Below are positions 8,366-18,238 of a stretch of DNA of 40,765 nt, in pieces. The DNA lies in contig JABBOE010000010.1 in NCBI GenBank assembly GCA_019351955.1, positions 1 through 40,765 on the forward strand. The letters are read 5' to 3'. Positions within the stretch are counted from its first letter, which is position 1. Every line of letters begins with the position of its first letter. The notes beneath the pieces were generated by a model, which worked only from the letters and a program-made list of their open reading frames with translations, did no database searches and had not been told where the DNA came from. Position numbers and translations under genes: made by a program. The DNA is from Pseudomonadota bacterium. GTDB lineage: Bacteria > Pseudomonadota > Gammaproteobacteria > Burkholderiales > Burkholderiaceae_C.

Positions 8366-11300
8366 ATGAGAATCTCTCGGACCGTCAAGCCGGATTCATG
8401 CCGCGACTTGAGTCATTTACGCCCTGACGTGCATTTGCTGTCGAATGATGAATACCACGTCATGCTCACGAGCTCGGGTGGTGGTTACAGCCGATGGAAG
8501 GATCTTGCCGTTACGCGCTGGCGTGATGATGCGACCCGCAATAACTGGGGATCGTTTTGCTATATCCGCGATCTCGCGAGCGGACAGATTTGGTCGACGA
8601 CATATCAGCCGACGTTGAAACGGGGGGATATCTACGAAACGGTGTTCTCGGAAGGACTGGCGATCGTTCGCCGCCTTGATCATGGCATAAGCGTCGAAAC
8701 GGAAATTGCGGTCTCGCCGTTCGCTGACGTGGAGATCCGCAGAATCAGGATCAGCAACCAGTCGCTCGGCAAGAGAGCGATGGAAATCACAAGTTATGCG
8801 GAAATCGTGCTGACGTCGCCTGCAGCGGATTCCACGCATCCTGCATTTGAAAAGCTGTTCGTCGAAACGGAAATCTTGCCTGCGCAGCAAGCCATCTTGT
8901 GCACCCGCCGGGTGAGCAGTGCCAGGGACCACCCAGCCTCGGCGTTTCACCTGATGCAGGCATCGAAGCCGGCTTTGGGGAGGGTGTCCTACAACACGGA
9001 TCGCGCGGATTTCATCGGGCGCGGACGCACCGTGGAGCGTCCGCAAGCCATGGACCATGCCGCAATGCTTTCGGGTCGCTCCGGCTCGGTGCTCGATGCG
9101 GCCGTGTCGATTCGTTATCCGCTTGAGCTTGAACCCGGTGAAACCGTTGTCGTGCGTTGGCTTTGCGGCGTGGCGCAAACACGCAAAGTCTGCCTGCAAG
9201 ACATCGAGCGATATCAAAGTGGAGCCGCTGCTGACCAAATTCTTGTGGACGCGGCAAAGCGCGGATGCGAAACCCTGCATCGGCTGGCTATGAGCGAAGG
9301 CGATATGCAGTTGTATGCGGGGCTTGCCAGTTCCCTGATTTATGCCAACGCATCCATGCGTGCAGGCCCGGACATCATCGCGCGCAACAACCAGGGACAA
9401 TCGGCACTCTGGGCGTATTCGATTTCTGGCGATTTACCGATCGCGCTGTTGCAGGTGACGCGCCCGGCGCAGGGTGATGTGGTCAGAGAGTTCGTCCAGG
9501 CCCATGCGTATTGGCGATGGCATGGCTTGAAGGTGGATACCGTTTTTCTGTGTGAAAGTGACGGTAATGCCGCGAGCGTGGCTGATCTGCAAGCGCTCAT
9601 CCTGCGTGCGAGCAGTGCTTGCAACACGGCTGAATTGATGAATCAACCGGGTGGTCTATGGTTGCGCGACGCCAGCAACGTGCCCCCCTCAGACAGCGTC
9701 CTTTTGCAAACGGCGTCGCGCATCGTGATGCACGATGGCGACGGCTCTTTGTCGCAGCAACTCGCCCGCCGAAGTGCGACCAAAGCGCCATCGTCAGCCG
9801 CTGCAGATCGTGATGCGGGCAATGCCGACAATCCCACAAAGTTCTTGCAACCGGCGCCTGCGCGCGATCTGTTGCTCATGGACCGCGGCTTGGGCGGGTT
9901 CAGTGCCGATGGGCGTGAATACGTGATCACGGCCACGCCGGGGCAGATGACACCCGCGCCGTGGATCAATGTGCTGGCCAATCCGTCATTCGGCAGTCTC
10001 ATTTCGGAGAGCGGTAGCGCAAACACCTGGAGCGAGAACGCACAGACATATCGCCTCACCCCATGGTCGAACGATCCTGTTGAGGATGCCAACACCGAGG
10101 CGTATTACATCCGCGACGAAGACAATGGCCAGTTCTGGTCGCCCACACTGCTGCCCACGCCTGGAGCCGCACCCTACGTGACACGGCACGGCTTCGGCTA
10201 CAGCGTGTTTGAGCACAGCGAGCATGGCATCGACTCGGAACTCACTGTGTATGTGGCCATCGACGCACCGATCAAATTCGCCGCGCTGAAGCTGCGCAAC
10301 ATGACGACCGCGGCTCGGCGGCTCTCGGTCACGGCCTATGTGGAGTGGGTGCTGGGCGATGAGCATGCGAAGACCCGCATGTTTGTGGGAACAGCGATCG
10401 CTGCTGGCAGCGGTGCGATATTCGCCCGCAACCCCTACAACACCGATTTCGCGGGCCGGGTTGCATTTCTGGATGTTGATGGCATGGCCAAAGCCACCGT
10501 ATGTGGTGACCGCCTGGCCTTTCTCGGGCGCAACGGCACGCTGAGCAATCCAGCGGCCATGTCACAACCGCTGCTCTGCGGAGCTGTCGGCTTCGCGCTA
10601 GACCCCTGCGCGGCCATCCGTGTGCCGCAGACATTGGCTCCGGGGCAAGCCTGCGAGCTGATTTTCCGACTCGGTGCGGCCGAGAGTGATGCGGCCGCCT
10701 CCAGTCTTGTACAGCGCTGGCGTGGAGCCGCTGCGGCGCACGAGGCGCTCGATGCGGTGAAGCAGCACTGGGCGCTGACGCTGGGTGCCGTGCAGGTGGA
10801 AACACCCGACCCTGCCCTCGATGTCCTCGTCAACGGCTGGCTGGTCTATCAGGTGCTTGCTTGCCGTCTCTGGGGGCGCACGGCGTTTTATCAGTCAAGC
10901 GGAGCCTTCGGTTTTCGTGATCAATTGCAGGATGTGATGGCCTTGGTTCATGCCACTCCGGACTTGGTGCGCGAACACTTGCTGCGCAGCGCGTCCCGCC
11001 AGTTTCCCGAAGGCGATGTTCAGCACTGGTGGCATCCTCCGGCAGGCCGCGGCATCCGAACGCGCTGCTCGGATGATGCACTTTGGCTGCCGCTGGCGAC
11101 ATGTCGCTATGTCGAAGTCACGGGTGACCACGGTGTGCTGGATGTCATCGTGCCATTCATCGACGGTGCGGCCCTCAAGCCTGATGCGGTGTCCGACTAC
11201 GCATTGCCCACAAGGTCCGAGCAAACGGCAAGTCTGTACGCCCATTGCGTGCGTGCCATTGAACATGGCTCGCGCTTCGGCGAGCATGGCTTGCCGCTCA

Positions 11301-12289
11301 TGGGCTCGGGTGACTGGAACGACGGGATGAACCTGGTGGGCGTGGGTGGGAAGGGCGAAAGTGCATGGCTCGGCTTCTTCCTGCACACCGTTCTCTCACA
11401 GTTCGGCGCAATGGCGCGGCAGCGTGGTGACACCAAATTCGCCAGCCATTGCGCAAGCGAGGCCACCCGTCTGCGCAATGCGATCGAACAACACTGCTGG
11501 GACGGAGACTGGTACCGCCGTGGTTGGTTCGATGACGGATCACCGCTTGGCACGTCGAGCAATGCCGAATGTCAGATCGACTCCATCGCCCAAAGCTGGG
11601 CCGTGTTGTCTGGGGCGGCTGAGGCAACGCGCGCGCGGCGCGCCATGCACGCGGTCGATACCCGGCTCGTGCGTCGCGACGCCGCCGTGATCGAGCTGCT
11701 GGCGCCGCCCTTCAATCACTCTGATCCGAGCCCTGGCTACATCCAGGGCTATGTCGGCGGTGTGCGCGAAAACGGTGGCCAGTACACCCACGGTGCGGTC
11801 TGGGTGGCCATGGCGTTTGCCGCGCTTGGTGATGCCGCTCGGGCCTGGGAGCTGTTCAACATGCTCAATCCCATCCAGCATGCCAACTCGCCAGAGGCCA
11901 TTGCGGTCTACAAAACAGAACCTTATGTCATGGCCTCCGACGTCTACGCCTGCGCACCCCACATCGGCCGCGGCGGCTGGACTTGGTACACGGGTTCGGC
12001 CGGTTGGATGTACCGCTTCATCCTCGAATCGCTGCTCGGTCTGCAACGCGTGGGCGACCAGCTGCGCTTCGCTCCCCGCATGCCGCAAAGCTGGGCTTCA
12101 TTCCAGGTGCATTACCGTTATCTGAAAACAACCTATCACATCACGGTGAAAAAGGCGGCAGCGAGCGAAGGCGCGCCAAGGTTGTCCCTCGACGGGGTTG
12201 ATCGACCAGGAGCAGTCCTTGCATTGTTTGATGATGGTCGGGAACACACGGTCAGCGTGCAATGTCCAACTCAGCAAGAGCCCCACTAG
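8366..12289 (+). CDS. GH94 phosphorylase, C-terminal module of cyclic beta-1,2-glucan synthase
   Basis: This 1307-residue protein corresponds to the C-terminal GH94 part of cyclic beta-1,2-glucan synthases (NdvB/Cgs, about 2800 residues). It lacks their membrane and GT84 synthase domains. Residues about 20-290 form a first beta-sandwich domain (LLSNDEYHVMLTSSGGGYSR, then WKDLAVTRWRDD). A second copy lies at about 515-800 (REYVITATPGQMTPAPWINV), followed by the (alpha/alpha)6 catalytic domain. The GH94 motif GSGDWNDGMN places the general acid at Asp986, and GGWTWYTGSAGWMYR at about 1203-1217 is the usual phosphorylase motif. The family cleaves beta-1,2-glucan with phosphate to glucose-1-phosphate. 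There is no signal peptide, so it is cytosolic. It heads the operon, with gnd 15 bases downstream. Cellobiose or laminaribiose specificity is possible but less likely, given the two-sandwich architecture. Confidence 0.85.
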   Translation: MRISRTVKPDSCRDLSHLRPDVHLLSNDEYHVMLTSSGGGYSRWKDLAVTRWRDDATRNNWGSFCYIRDLASGQIWSTTYQPTLKRGDIYETVFSEGLAIVRRLDHGISVETEIAVSPFADVEIRRIRISNQSLGKRAMEITSYAEIVLTSPAADSTHPAFEKLFVETEILPAQQAILCTRRVSSARDHPASAFHLMQASKPALGRVSYNTDRADFIGRGRTVERPQAMDHAAMLSGRSGSVLDAAVSIRYPLELEPGETVVVRWLCGVAQTRKVCLQDIERYQSGAAADQILVDAAKRGCETLHRLAMSEGDMQLYAGLASSLIYANASMRAGPDIIARNNQGQSALWAYSISGDLPIALLQVTRPAQGDVVREFVQAHAYWRWHGLKVDTVFLCESDGNAASVADLQALILRASSACNTAELMNQPGGLWLRDASNVPPSDSVLLQTASRIVMHDGDGSLSQQLARRSATKAPSSAAADRDAGNADNPTKFLQPAPARDLLLMDRGLGGFSADGREYVITATPGQMTPAPWINVLANPSFGSLISESGSANTWSENAQTYRLTPWSNDPVEDANTEAYYIRDEDNGQFWSPTLLPTPGAAPYVTRHGFGYSVFEHSEHGIDSELTVYVAIDAPIKFAALKLRNMTTAARRLSVTAYVEWVLGDEHAKTRMFVGTAIAAGSGAIFARNPYNTDFAGRVAFLDVDGMAKATVCGDRLAFLGRNGTLSNPAAMSQPLLCGAVGFALDPCAAIRVPQTLAPGQACELIFRLGAAESDAAASSLVQRWRGAAAAHEALDAVKQHWALTLGAVQVETPDPALDVLVNGWLVYQVLACRLWGRTAFYQSSGAFGFRDQLQDVMALVHATPDLVREHLLRSASRQFPEGDVQHWWHPPAGRGIRTRCSDDALWLPLATCRYVEVTGDHGVLDVIVPFIDGAALKPDAVSDYALPTRSEQTASLYAHCVRAIEHGSRFGEHGLPLMGSGDWNDGMNLVGVGGKGESAWLGFFLHTVLSQFGAMARQRGDTKFASHCASEATRLRNAIEQHCWDGDWYRRGWFDDGSPLGTSSNAECQIDSIAQSWAVLSGAAEATRARRAMHAVDTRLVRRDAAVIELLAPPFNHSDPSPGYIQGYVGGVRENGGQYTHGAVWVAMAFAALGDAARAWELFNMLNPIQHANSPEAIAVYKTEPYVMASDVYACAPHIGRGGWTWYTGSAGWMYRFILESLLGLQRVGDQLRFAPRMPQSWASFQVHYRYLKTTYHITVKKAAASEGAPRLSLDGVDRPGAVLALFDDGREHTVSVQCPTQQEPH

Positions 12290-12304
12290 ACAAGGAGTAT
12301 CACC

Positions 12305-13339
12305 ATGCAAATCGGCATGATTGGACTGGGGCGCATGGGCGCGAACATGACCCGCCGGCTCATGCGCGCCGGCCACGGCTGCGTTGTCCACGACACACGA
12401 GCAGCCGCCATTGAGCCACTGGAGGGAGAGGGGGCTCAGGGCGCAAAGACTCTGAGGCAGTTGGTCAAGGCGCTGGACAAGCCGCGGACCATCTGGCTGA
12501 TGGTGCCAGCAGCCGTCGTTGACGACACGCTGGCCGCGCTGACCCCGCTGCTTGACAGGCGCGACATCGTGATCGACGGCGGTAACTCCTACTACCGCGA
12601 CGACATACGTCGCGCGAGCACATTGCATGCGCTGGGCCTGCACTATGTCGATGTTGGCACCAGTGGTGGCGTTGCTGGCTTGGAGCGCGGCTATTGCCTG
12701 ATGATTGGTGGTGAGGCGGCGACCGTCAAACACCTTGATCCCTTGTTTGTCGCCCTGGCCCCCGGTGCCGGAACCGCCGTGCCGACTCCAGGGCGCAGGG
12801 CCGATGCGGGAAGCGCCGACCAGGGCTATTTCCACTGTGGGCTGCATGGTGCAGGGCATTTCGTCAAGATGGTTCACAACGGTATTGAGTACGGCATCAT
12901 GGCGGCGTATGCCGAGGGGCTGAATATTTTGCGCAACGCCAACGTGGGTCAACGGGCCGACGTTGTCAATGCCGAAACCACCCCGCTCCGCGATCCCGCC
13001 ATGTACCAGTTCGACATGAACCTGCCCGAGATCACGGAAGTCTGGCGGCGGGGCAGTGTGATCGGATCGTGGCTGCTTGATCTCACTGCCACGGCGTTGG
13101 CCGCCGATCCCGCCTTGCACAGCTTTCAGGGCCATGTCTCGGACTCCGGCGAAGGTCGTTGGACGATTCAGGCCGCGATTGACGAAGCAGTGCCAGCGCC
13201 GGTGCTTAGTGCCGCGCTCTACGCCCGTTTCAGCTCGCGCAATCAGGCGGATTTCGCCAACCGCGTGCTGTCTTCCATGCGGCATGAATTCGGCGGTCAC
13301 GTCGAACCCAAGCCGGATTCACCAACGGCGAAGTCCTGA
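12305..13339 (+). CDS. gnd: 6-phosphogluconate dehydrogenase, short type (decarboxylating)
   Basis: This 344-residue enzyme converts 6-phosphogluconate to ribulose-5-phosphate and CO2. It belongs to the short class (about 300-340 residues) rather than the 470-residue E. coli type. Visible are the dinucleotide fold GLGRMG at residues 7-12, the substrate loop [19 protein letters not shown], and [16 protein letters not shown] with the catalytic lysine at 188. The residue ending the second strand is Asp (VVHDTR), which usually favours NAD+ over NADP+; this is inference. GGAG precedes the ATG. It lies between the GH94 gene and zwf, with one base separating its stop from the zwf start. Confidence 0.93.
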   Translation: MQIGMIGLGRMGANMTRRLMRAGHGCVVHDTRAAAIEPLEGEGAQGAKTLRQLVKALDKPRTIWLMVPAAVVDDTLAALTPLLDRRDIVIDGGNSYYRDDIRRASTLHALGLHYVDVGTSGGVAGLERGYCLMIGGEAATVKHLDPLFVALAPGAGTAVPTPGRRADAGSADQGYFHCGLHGAGHFVKMVHNGIEYGIMAAYAEGLNILRNANVGQRADVVNAETTPLRDPAMYQFDMNLPEITEVWRRGSVIGSWLLDLTATALAADPALHSFQGHVSDSGEGRWTIQAAIDEAVPAPVLSAALYARFSSRNQADFANRVLSSMRHEFGGHVEPKPDSPTAKS

Positions 13340-13340
13340 C

Positions 13341-14750
13341 ATGCATGATGACCCTTCCCCCGCCCCAGCCCAGCAGTCGGATGCGCTGGTGGTGTTTGGC
13401 GCCACCGGTGATCTCGCCGACAAGATGATTTTTCCGGCGCTCTATGCCATGCGAAAGAGCGGCGCACTGAATGGGCCTGTTATCGGCGTGGCCTCTTCGT
13501 CCTGGACGCCTGAGCAATTGCGTGCCCATGCGCAGCAAAGCATCGAGCGCGCCGGCGCCGTGGACGATGCGCCCGCACTGGCCCAAACGCTCTCTCAAAT
13601 TCACTACGTCAGTGGTGATTACAACGACGCGGGTACCTACGCCAAACTCAAACACGCACTCGGTGCCGCCCAGCGGCCAGCCCACTATCTGGCCATTCCC
13701 CCCGCGCTGTTCGCCACGGTCATACAAGGGCTGAGCAAGTCGGGTCTGGCTGCGCAGGGGCGTGTCATCGTCGAGAAGCCATTCGGCCGCGACCTGGCCT
13801 CGGCGCGCGAACTCAACCGTGTCGCGTCCGACGCCTTTCCCAGCGAGGCTATCTTCCGCATTGATCACTTCCTCGGCAAGGGGGCGATCATGAACATTCT
13901 TTATTTTCGCTTCGCCAATGCCTTTCTCGAGCCGATCTGGAACCGCCAGCACGTGGCAAGTGTGCAAATCACGCTTGCCGAGGCTTTTGGCGTCCTTGGA
14001 CGCGGAAGGTTTTATGAAAGCGCCGGTTGCCTGCGCGACGTCATCCAGAACCATCTCTTTCAGATTGCCGCCCTGCTGGCGATGGAGCCACCGACCAGGC
14101 GCGACTTCGCGGCCGTCAACGGCGAGAAGCTCAAGATCTTCAAGGCGATGCGTCCCTTGCACCCCGCCGACATGGTGCGCGGCCAGTACGCGGGTTATCG
14201 AGAGGAGCCGCAGGTCGCGAGGGATTCGGATGTTGAGACCTATTGCGCGATGCGTCTGCACATCGCCTCCAAACGCTGGGCCGGCGTGCCCTGGTATTTG
14301 CGGGCTGGCAAGCAGCTGCCAGTGACCAGCTGCGAGGTGCTGATTCGTTTGCAACCGCCGTCCCAGGCGCTGTTCGCAGACGCCGTGGCAAGCGGCGTGC
14401 AGACCAATTACCTGCGCTTCCAGCTATCGCCCACGTCGATGATCGCACTGGCCGCCCGCGTCAAACGTCCTGGCAAGGGCTATGAGGGCGATCAACGCGA
14501 ACTGACCCTGGCTGAAGATGACGCTGGCGAAGAAACGCCCTATGAGCGCCTGCTCACCGACGCCATGTCTGGCGACAACGCCTTGTTCACCAGTGAAGAA
14601 ACCGTGGAGGCTGCCTGGGCGGTGGTTGAGCCGGTTCTTTCCAAACACCCGCGTGCCCTAGTCTACCCGACTGGCAGTTGGGGGCCAGACCAAGCCGACC
14701 GCTTGATTGCAGCCGACGGCGGCTGGCACAACCCTGAAGCAGTGCGGTGA
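13341..14750 (+). CDS. zwf: Glucose-6-phosphate 1-dehydrogenase
   Basis: This is a 469-residue G6PDH catalysing the first oxidative pentose phosphate step. The Rossmann motif GATGDLADK sits at residues 20-28. The substrate motif reads RIDHFLGK (173-180) with catalytic His176 and Lys180; the usual Glu after this lysine is Gly here (GKGAIMN rather than GKETVQN). [10 protein letters not shown] is also conserved. The start is the ATG one base after the gnd stop; an in-frame extension upstream lies entirely within gnd and is rejected. No 6-phosphogluconolactonase gene follows, although it often does in other bacteria. Confidence 0.93.
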   Translation: MHDDPSPAPAQQSDALVVFGATGDLADKMIFPALYAMRKSGALNGPVIGVASSSWTPEQLRAHAQQSIERAGAVDDAPALAQTLSQIHYVSGDYNDAGTYAKLKHALGAAQRPAHYLAIPPALFATVIQGLSKSGLAAQGRVIVEKPFGRDLASARELNRVASDAFPSEAIFRIDHFLGKGAIMNILYFRFANAFLEPIWNRQHVASVQITLAEAFGVLGRGRFYESAGCLRDVIQNHLFQIAALLAMEPPTRRDFAAVNGEKLKIFKAMRPLHPADMVRGQYAGYREEPQVARDSDVETYCAMRLHIASKRWAGVPWYLRAGKQLPVTSCEVLIRLQPPSQALFADAVASGVQTNYLRFQLSPTSMIALAARVKRPGKGYEGDQRELTLAEDDAGEETPYERLLTDAMSGDNALFTSEETVEAAWAVVEPVLSKHPRALVYPTGSWGPDQADRLIAADGGWHNPEAVR

Positions 14751-14754
14751 TGCC

Positions 14755-15468
14755 ATGACTCAGGATATTGTGTTCTTTCTGGACGTGGACAACACGCTAC
14801 TCGACAACGACCGTGTCATCCACGATCTCAGGCAGCACCTGGAGCGCACCTTCGGCCGCGCCAGCGCTGAACGCTACTGGGCACTCTTCGAGCAATTGCG
14901 CAGCGAACTCGGGTACGCCGACTACCTGGGCGCCTTGCAGCTCTATCGCATGGATGAGCTAGGCGATGCGCAGAGCGATCCGCGGCTTCTCGAAATGTCC
15001 ACTTTCCTCATCGACTATCCCTTCGCCGAGCGGCTCTATGCCGGGGCGCTCGGCGTCATCGAACGACTCCAAACATTCGGCACGACGGTGGTGCTGACCG
15101 ATGGCGACGTTGTGTTCCAGCCGCGCAAGGTGCAGCGCTCAGGCCTGTGGCGTGCTGTCGATGGCCGCGTGCTGATCTATCTCCACAAGGAACGCATGCT
15201 CCGCCCAATGCAGGAACGCTTCCCGGCGCAACACTATGTCATGGTGGACGACAAACTGCGCATTCTTGCCGCCATGAAGCAGGGCCTTGGCGCTCGGCTG
15301 ACGACTGTATTTGTACGCCAAGGCCATTACGCCACCGACCCGAACAATATTGCGCATTATCCGCAGGCCGACATGAGCCTCGATTGCATCGGTGATTTGC
15401 TGGCCATCGATCTCCCCACGTTGTTGGGGCAAAAATCAACCAGTCGTTCAAAACAGGAGTCGCCATGA
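14755..15468 (+). CDS. HAD-family phosphatase-like protein
   Basis: This is a 237-residue HAD hydrolase. Motif I is FFLDVDNTLLDND at the N-terminus, VVLTDGD supplies motif II, RKVQRSG the lysine motif III, and YVMVDDKLRIL the acidic motif IV. A helical cap fits between motifs I and II. It starts four bases after the zwf stop and its stop overlaps the tal start as ATGA, so it is an integral operon member. Its position suggests a sugar-phosphate substrate, but HAD substrate specificity cannot be read from sequence. It occupies the place where a lactonase (pgl) might be expected, but it is not homologous to one. Confidence 0.8.
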   Translation: MTQDIVFFLDVDNTLLDNDRVIHDLRQHLERTFGRASAERYWALFEQLRSELGYADYLGALQLYRMDELGDAQSDPRLLEMSTFLIDYPFAERLYAGALGVIERLQTFGTTVVLTDGDVVFQPRKVQRSGLWRAVDGRVLIYLHKERMLRPMQERFPAQHYVMVDDKLRILAAMKQGLGARLTTVFVRQGHYATDPNNIAHYPQADMSLDCIGDLLAIDLPTLLGQKSTSRSKQESP

Positions 15469-16556
15469 ATCCCACACAACAACTGCACGACCTCGGCCAA
15501 AGCATATGGCTCGACAACATCACGCGAGAGTTACTCGCCAGCGGCACGCTGGCACGCTATATCCGCGACCTGCATGTGACTGGCCTGACATCGAACCCCA
15601 CCATATTCGAGCATGCCATCGGTCACTCCACGGCCTACGACCCCGCAATTCGTGGCCAGGCCGGCACAGGCAAGTCGGACGGCAGCCTGTTTTTTGAATT
15701 GGCGCTGGAAGACCTGACCCAGGCGGCCGACTTGTTCCGCCCCACCTTCGATGCCAGCGCGGGGGTGGATGGTTGGGTCTCGCTGGAAGTGTCTCCCCTG
15801 TTGGCCCATGACGCCGCAAACAGCATCAAGGAAGCGGTCGAACTGCATGCGCGCGCCAATCGTCCCAACCTGTTCATCAAAATTCCGGGAACGGCTGAAG
15901 GCTTGGTAGCGATTGAGGCGTGCATCTTTGCCGGCACTCCCGTGAATGTCACGCTGCTGTTTTCGTGCAAGCAATACATGGCTGCGGCCGAGGCCTATTT
16001 GCGCGGCATCGAGCGGCGCATGGAGGCTGGGCGCGATCCCAATGTTGGCTCGGTCGCGTCGCTCTTCATCAGCCGCTGGGATGTCGCGGTGAAAGACGCC
16101 GTTCCACAGCGATTGCACAACCGCCTCGGCATTGCCGTGGCCATGCAAACGTACCAAGCGTATTGCGCCTTGCTCGCCTCGCCCCGATGGCTGAAGTTGG
16201 CTGCGGCTGGTGCCCGCGCGCAGCGCGTGCTGTGGGCCAGCACGGGCACCAAGGACCCGCAGGCGCCTGACACCTTGTATGTCGAGGCCCTGGCAGCTCC
16301 ACTCACCATCAACACCACACCAGAAAAAACGCTGCTTGCCTTCGCCGACCACGGCCAAGTCAAGCAGATGCTGCCGTCGGATGGAGGCGTAGCAGAAGCT
16401 ACGCTTGCAGACTTCGGCCGCCAGGGTATCGACCTCGATGTCCTGGCCGAGCGCCTGCAGCGCGAAGGCGCTGAGGCGTTTGTCGCATCGTGGCGCCAAC
16501 TCTTGCAAGCGATCGGCACCAAAGCAGCGCATCTTGCGCAGGTCAGCGCGTCATGA
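15465..16556 (+). CDS. tal: Transaldolase
   Basis: This 363-residue transaldolase moves dihydroxyacetone units between sedoheptulose-7-phosphate and glyceraldehyde-3-phosphate. The Schiff-base lysine is Lys139 in the motif [18 protein letters not shown] near residue 45, and VNVTLLFS shortly after the lysine, are family signatures. The length fits the longer actinobacterial/cyanobacterial-type transaldolase (TIGR00876), not the 316-residue TalB. AGGAG lies before the ATG, which overlaps the upstream stop (ATGA). The stop likewise overlaps the pgi start, implying coupled translation. Confidence 0.93.
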   Translation: MNPTQQLHDLGQSIWLDNITRELLASGTLARYIRDLHVTGLTSNPTIFEHAIGHSTAYDPAIRGQAGTGKSDGSLFFELALEDLTQAADLFRPTFDASAGVDGWVSLEVSPLLAHDAANSIKEAVELHARANRPNLFIKIPGTAEGLVAIEACIFAGTPVNVTLLFSCKQYMAAAEAYLRGIERRMEAGRDPNVGSVASLFISRWDVAVKDAVPQRLHNRLGIAVAMQTYQAYCALLASPRWLKLAAAGARAQRVLWASTGTKDPQAPDTLYVEALAAPLTINTTPEKTLLAFADHGQVKQMLPSDGGVAEATLADFGRQGIDLDVLAERLQREGAEAFVASWRQLLQAIGTKAAHLAQVSAS

Positions 16557-18238
16557 ACCGCACAGAACCCTCCCGATCACCGCGCTTGCTGCACCCGCGC
16601 CCATCGACACCACCGCTGATCCAGCTTCCTGCGTGGCAGGCGCTCATCGATCACCACCGCAGCATGGGCTCGCGGCACCTGCGCCAGTTCTTCGCTGATG
16701 ATCCGCAGCGCGGCGAACGCCTGCAGGTCGAAGCCGCCGGGCTTTACTTCGACTATTCTAAAAACCGGATCACCGACGAAACGCTTGCATTGCTTGTTGA
16801 CCTGGCCGAGCAATGCGGCGTGCGCGAACGCAGAGACGCCATGTTCCGCGGCGACCCCATCAACGCGACCGAGAAGCGTGCAGCGCTGCATACGGCCCTG
16901 CGGGCGCCGGCTGACGAGCGCATTGTCGTGGACGGTGTCAATGTCGTCCCCGAAGTCCACGGCGTACTCGACCGTATGGCAAATTTTGCGAGGCGCATTC
17001 GCAGCGGCGAATGGCGGGGCCATACCGGCAAACCCATACGCAATGTGATCAACATCGGCATTGGAGGCTCTGATCTAGGACCGGTGATGGCTTGCGAAGC
17101 CTTGCGCCACTACAGCCAGGCCGGCTTGCGCTTGGGCTTCGTCTCCAATATCGATCCCACCGATCTGGCCGAAGCGACGCAAGGTCTGGATGCCGGCGAA
17201 ACCCTCTTCATCATTTGCTCCAAGAGCTTCCGAACCTTCGACACGCTGACCAACGCACACGCCGCGCGCGCCTGGAGTCTGGCGCAGCTCGGGAATGAGC
17301 GCGCCATTGCAAGCCATTTCGTCGCCGTATCGACCAACGCGGAAGCGGTTGCCGCGTTTGGCATCGATCCCACCCATATGTTTGCGCTATGGGACTGGGT
17401 TGGCGGTCGCTACTCGATGGATTCAGCCATCGGCCTCATCACCATGGTTGCAGTCGGCCCGGAGCACTTTCGAGCCATGCTGGGCGGCTTTCGCGCGATG
17501 GACGAGCATTTTCACAGCACACCACTGGCCCGCAACATGCCCGTGCTGATGGGCTTGTTGGCCATTTGGAACAACAACTTTCTTGGCGCCGAGACGCTGG
17601 CCGTGCTGCCCTACGACCACGATCTCAAGCGCTTTCCTGCCTACCTGCAGCAGTTGACGATGGAAAGCAACGGCAAGCATGTCACCGCATCGGGGCAAGC
17701 CGTGAGCGCTTCCACGTCGCCCATTGTCTGGGGACAACCCGGGACCAATGGCCAGCACTCGTTTTTCCAGCTTCTGCATCAGGGCACGCGGCTGGTCGCG
17801 TGTGATTTCATCGGCTTCTCGCACAGCCAAAATCCACTGGGCGATCAGCACGACTTATTGATGGCCAATCTGTTTGCGCAGAGCGAGGCCTTGGCGTTTG
17901 GCAAAACGGCTCAGGGGCTTTTGGCCGAAGGTGTGACCGAAACACAGGTCGCGCAACGGGTGTGCGAGGGCAACCGTCCTAGCAATACCTTGCTGGCCGG
18001 GCGGCTGACACCATACACACTCGGAACCTTGGTGGCCCTGTACGAACACAGCGTCTTCACGCAAGGGGTTATCTGGAATATCGATTCGTTTGACCAGTGG
18101 GGTGTCGAACTGGGCAAGTTTCTGGCTCAGCGCATCGTGTCGGAGTTGGCCGACACCAGCCATGCTCCCCTCACCCACGACAGCTCGACCAACACCCTCA
18201 TACGGCGCTACAAACATCAACGTAAGGAGTCATCATGA
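16553..18238 (+). CDS. pgi: Glucose-6-phosphate isomerase
   Basis: This 561-residue isomerase interconverts glucose-6-phosphate and fructose-6-phosphate in the cytosol. Classical signatures are present: [13 protein letters not shown] near residue 168, [13 protein letters not shown] near 223, [12 protein letters not shown], and [18 protein letters not shown] near 394 with the active-site histidine. The start is the ATG overlapping the tal stop; an in-frame upstream extension inside tal is discarded. The stop overlaps the next start. In this operon it would let fructose-6-phosphate from transketolase and transaldolase re-enter the oxidative branch, allowing cyclic operation. Confidence 0.95.
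   Translation: MNRTEPSRSPRLLHPRPSTPPLIQLPAWQALIDHHRSMGSRHLRQFFADDPQRGERLQVEAAGLYFDYSKNRITDETLALLVDLAEQCGVRERRDAMFRGDPINATEKRAALHTALRAPADERIVVDGVNVVPEVHGVLDRMANFARRIRSGEWRGHTGKPIRNVINIGIGGSDLGPVMACEALRHYSQAGLRLGFVSNIDPTDLAEATQGLDAGETLFIICSKSFRTFDTLTNAHAARAWSLAQLGNERAIASHFVAVSTNAEAVAAFGIDPTHMFALWDWVGGRYSMDSAIGLITMVAVGPEHFRAMLGGFRAMDEHFHSTPLARNMPVLMGLLAIWNNNFLGAETLAVLPYDHDLKRFPAYLQQLTMESNGKHVTASGQAVSASTSPIVWGQPGTNGQHSFFQLLHQGTRLVACDFIGFSHSQNPLGDQHDLLMANLFAQSEALAFGKTAQGLLAEGVTETQVAQRVCEGNRPSNTLLAGRLTPYTLGTLVALYEHSVFTQGVIWNIDSFDQWGVELGKFLAQRIVSELADTSHAPLTHDSSTNTLIRRYKHQRKESS

Noticed and set aside
12098-13300. Long minus-strand frames opposite the operon genes (for example 12098-13300, 13230-14354, 22766-24295)
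   Set aside because: They are shadows of the strong plus-strand genes, produced by high third-position GC; no homology to known proteins.
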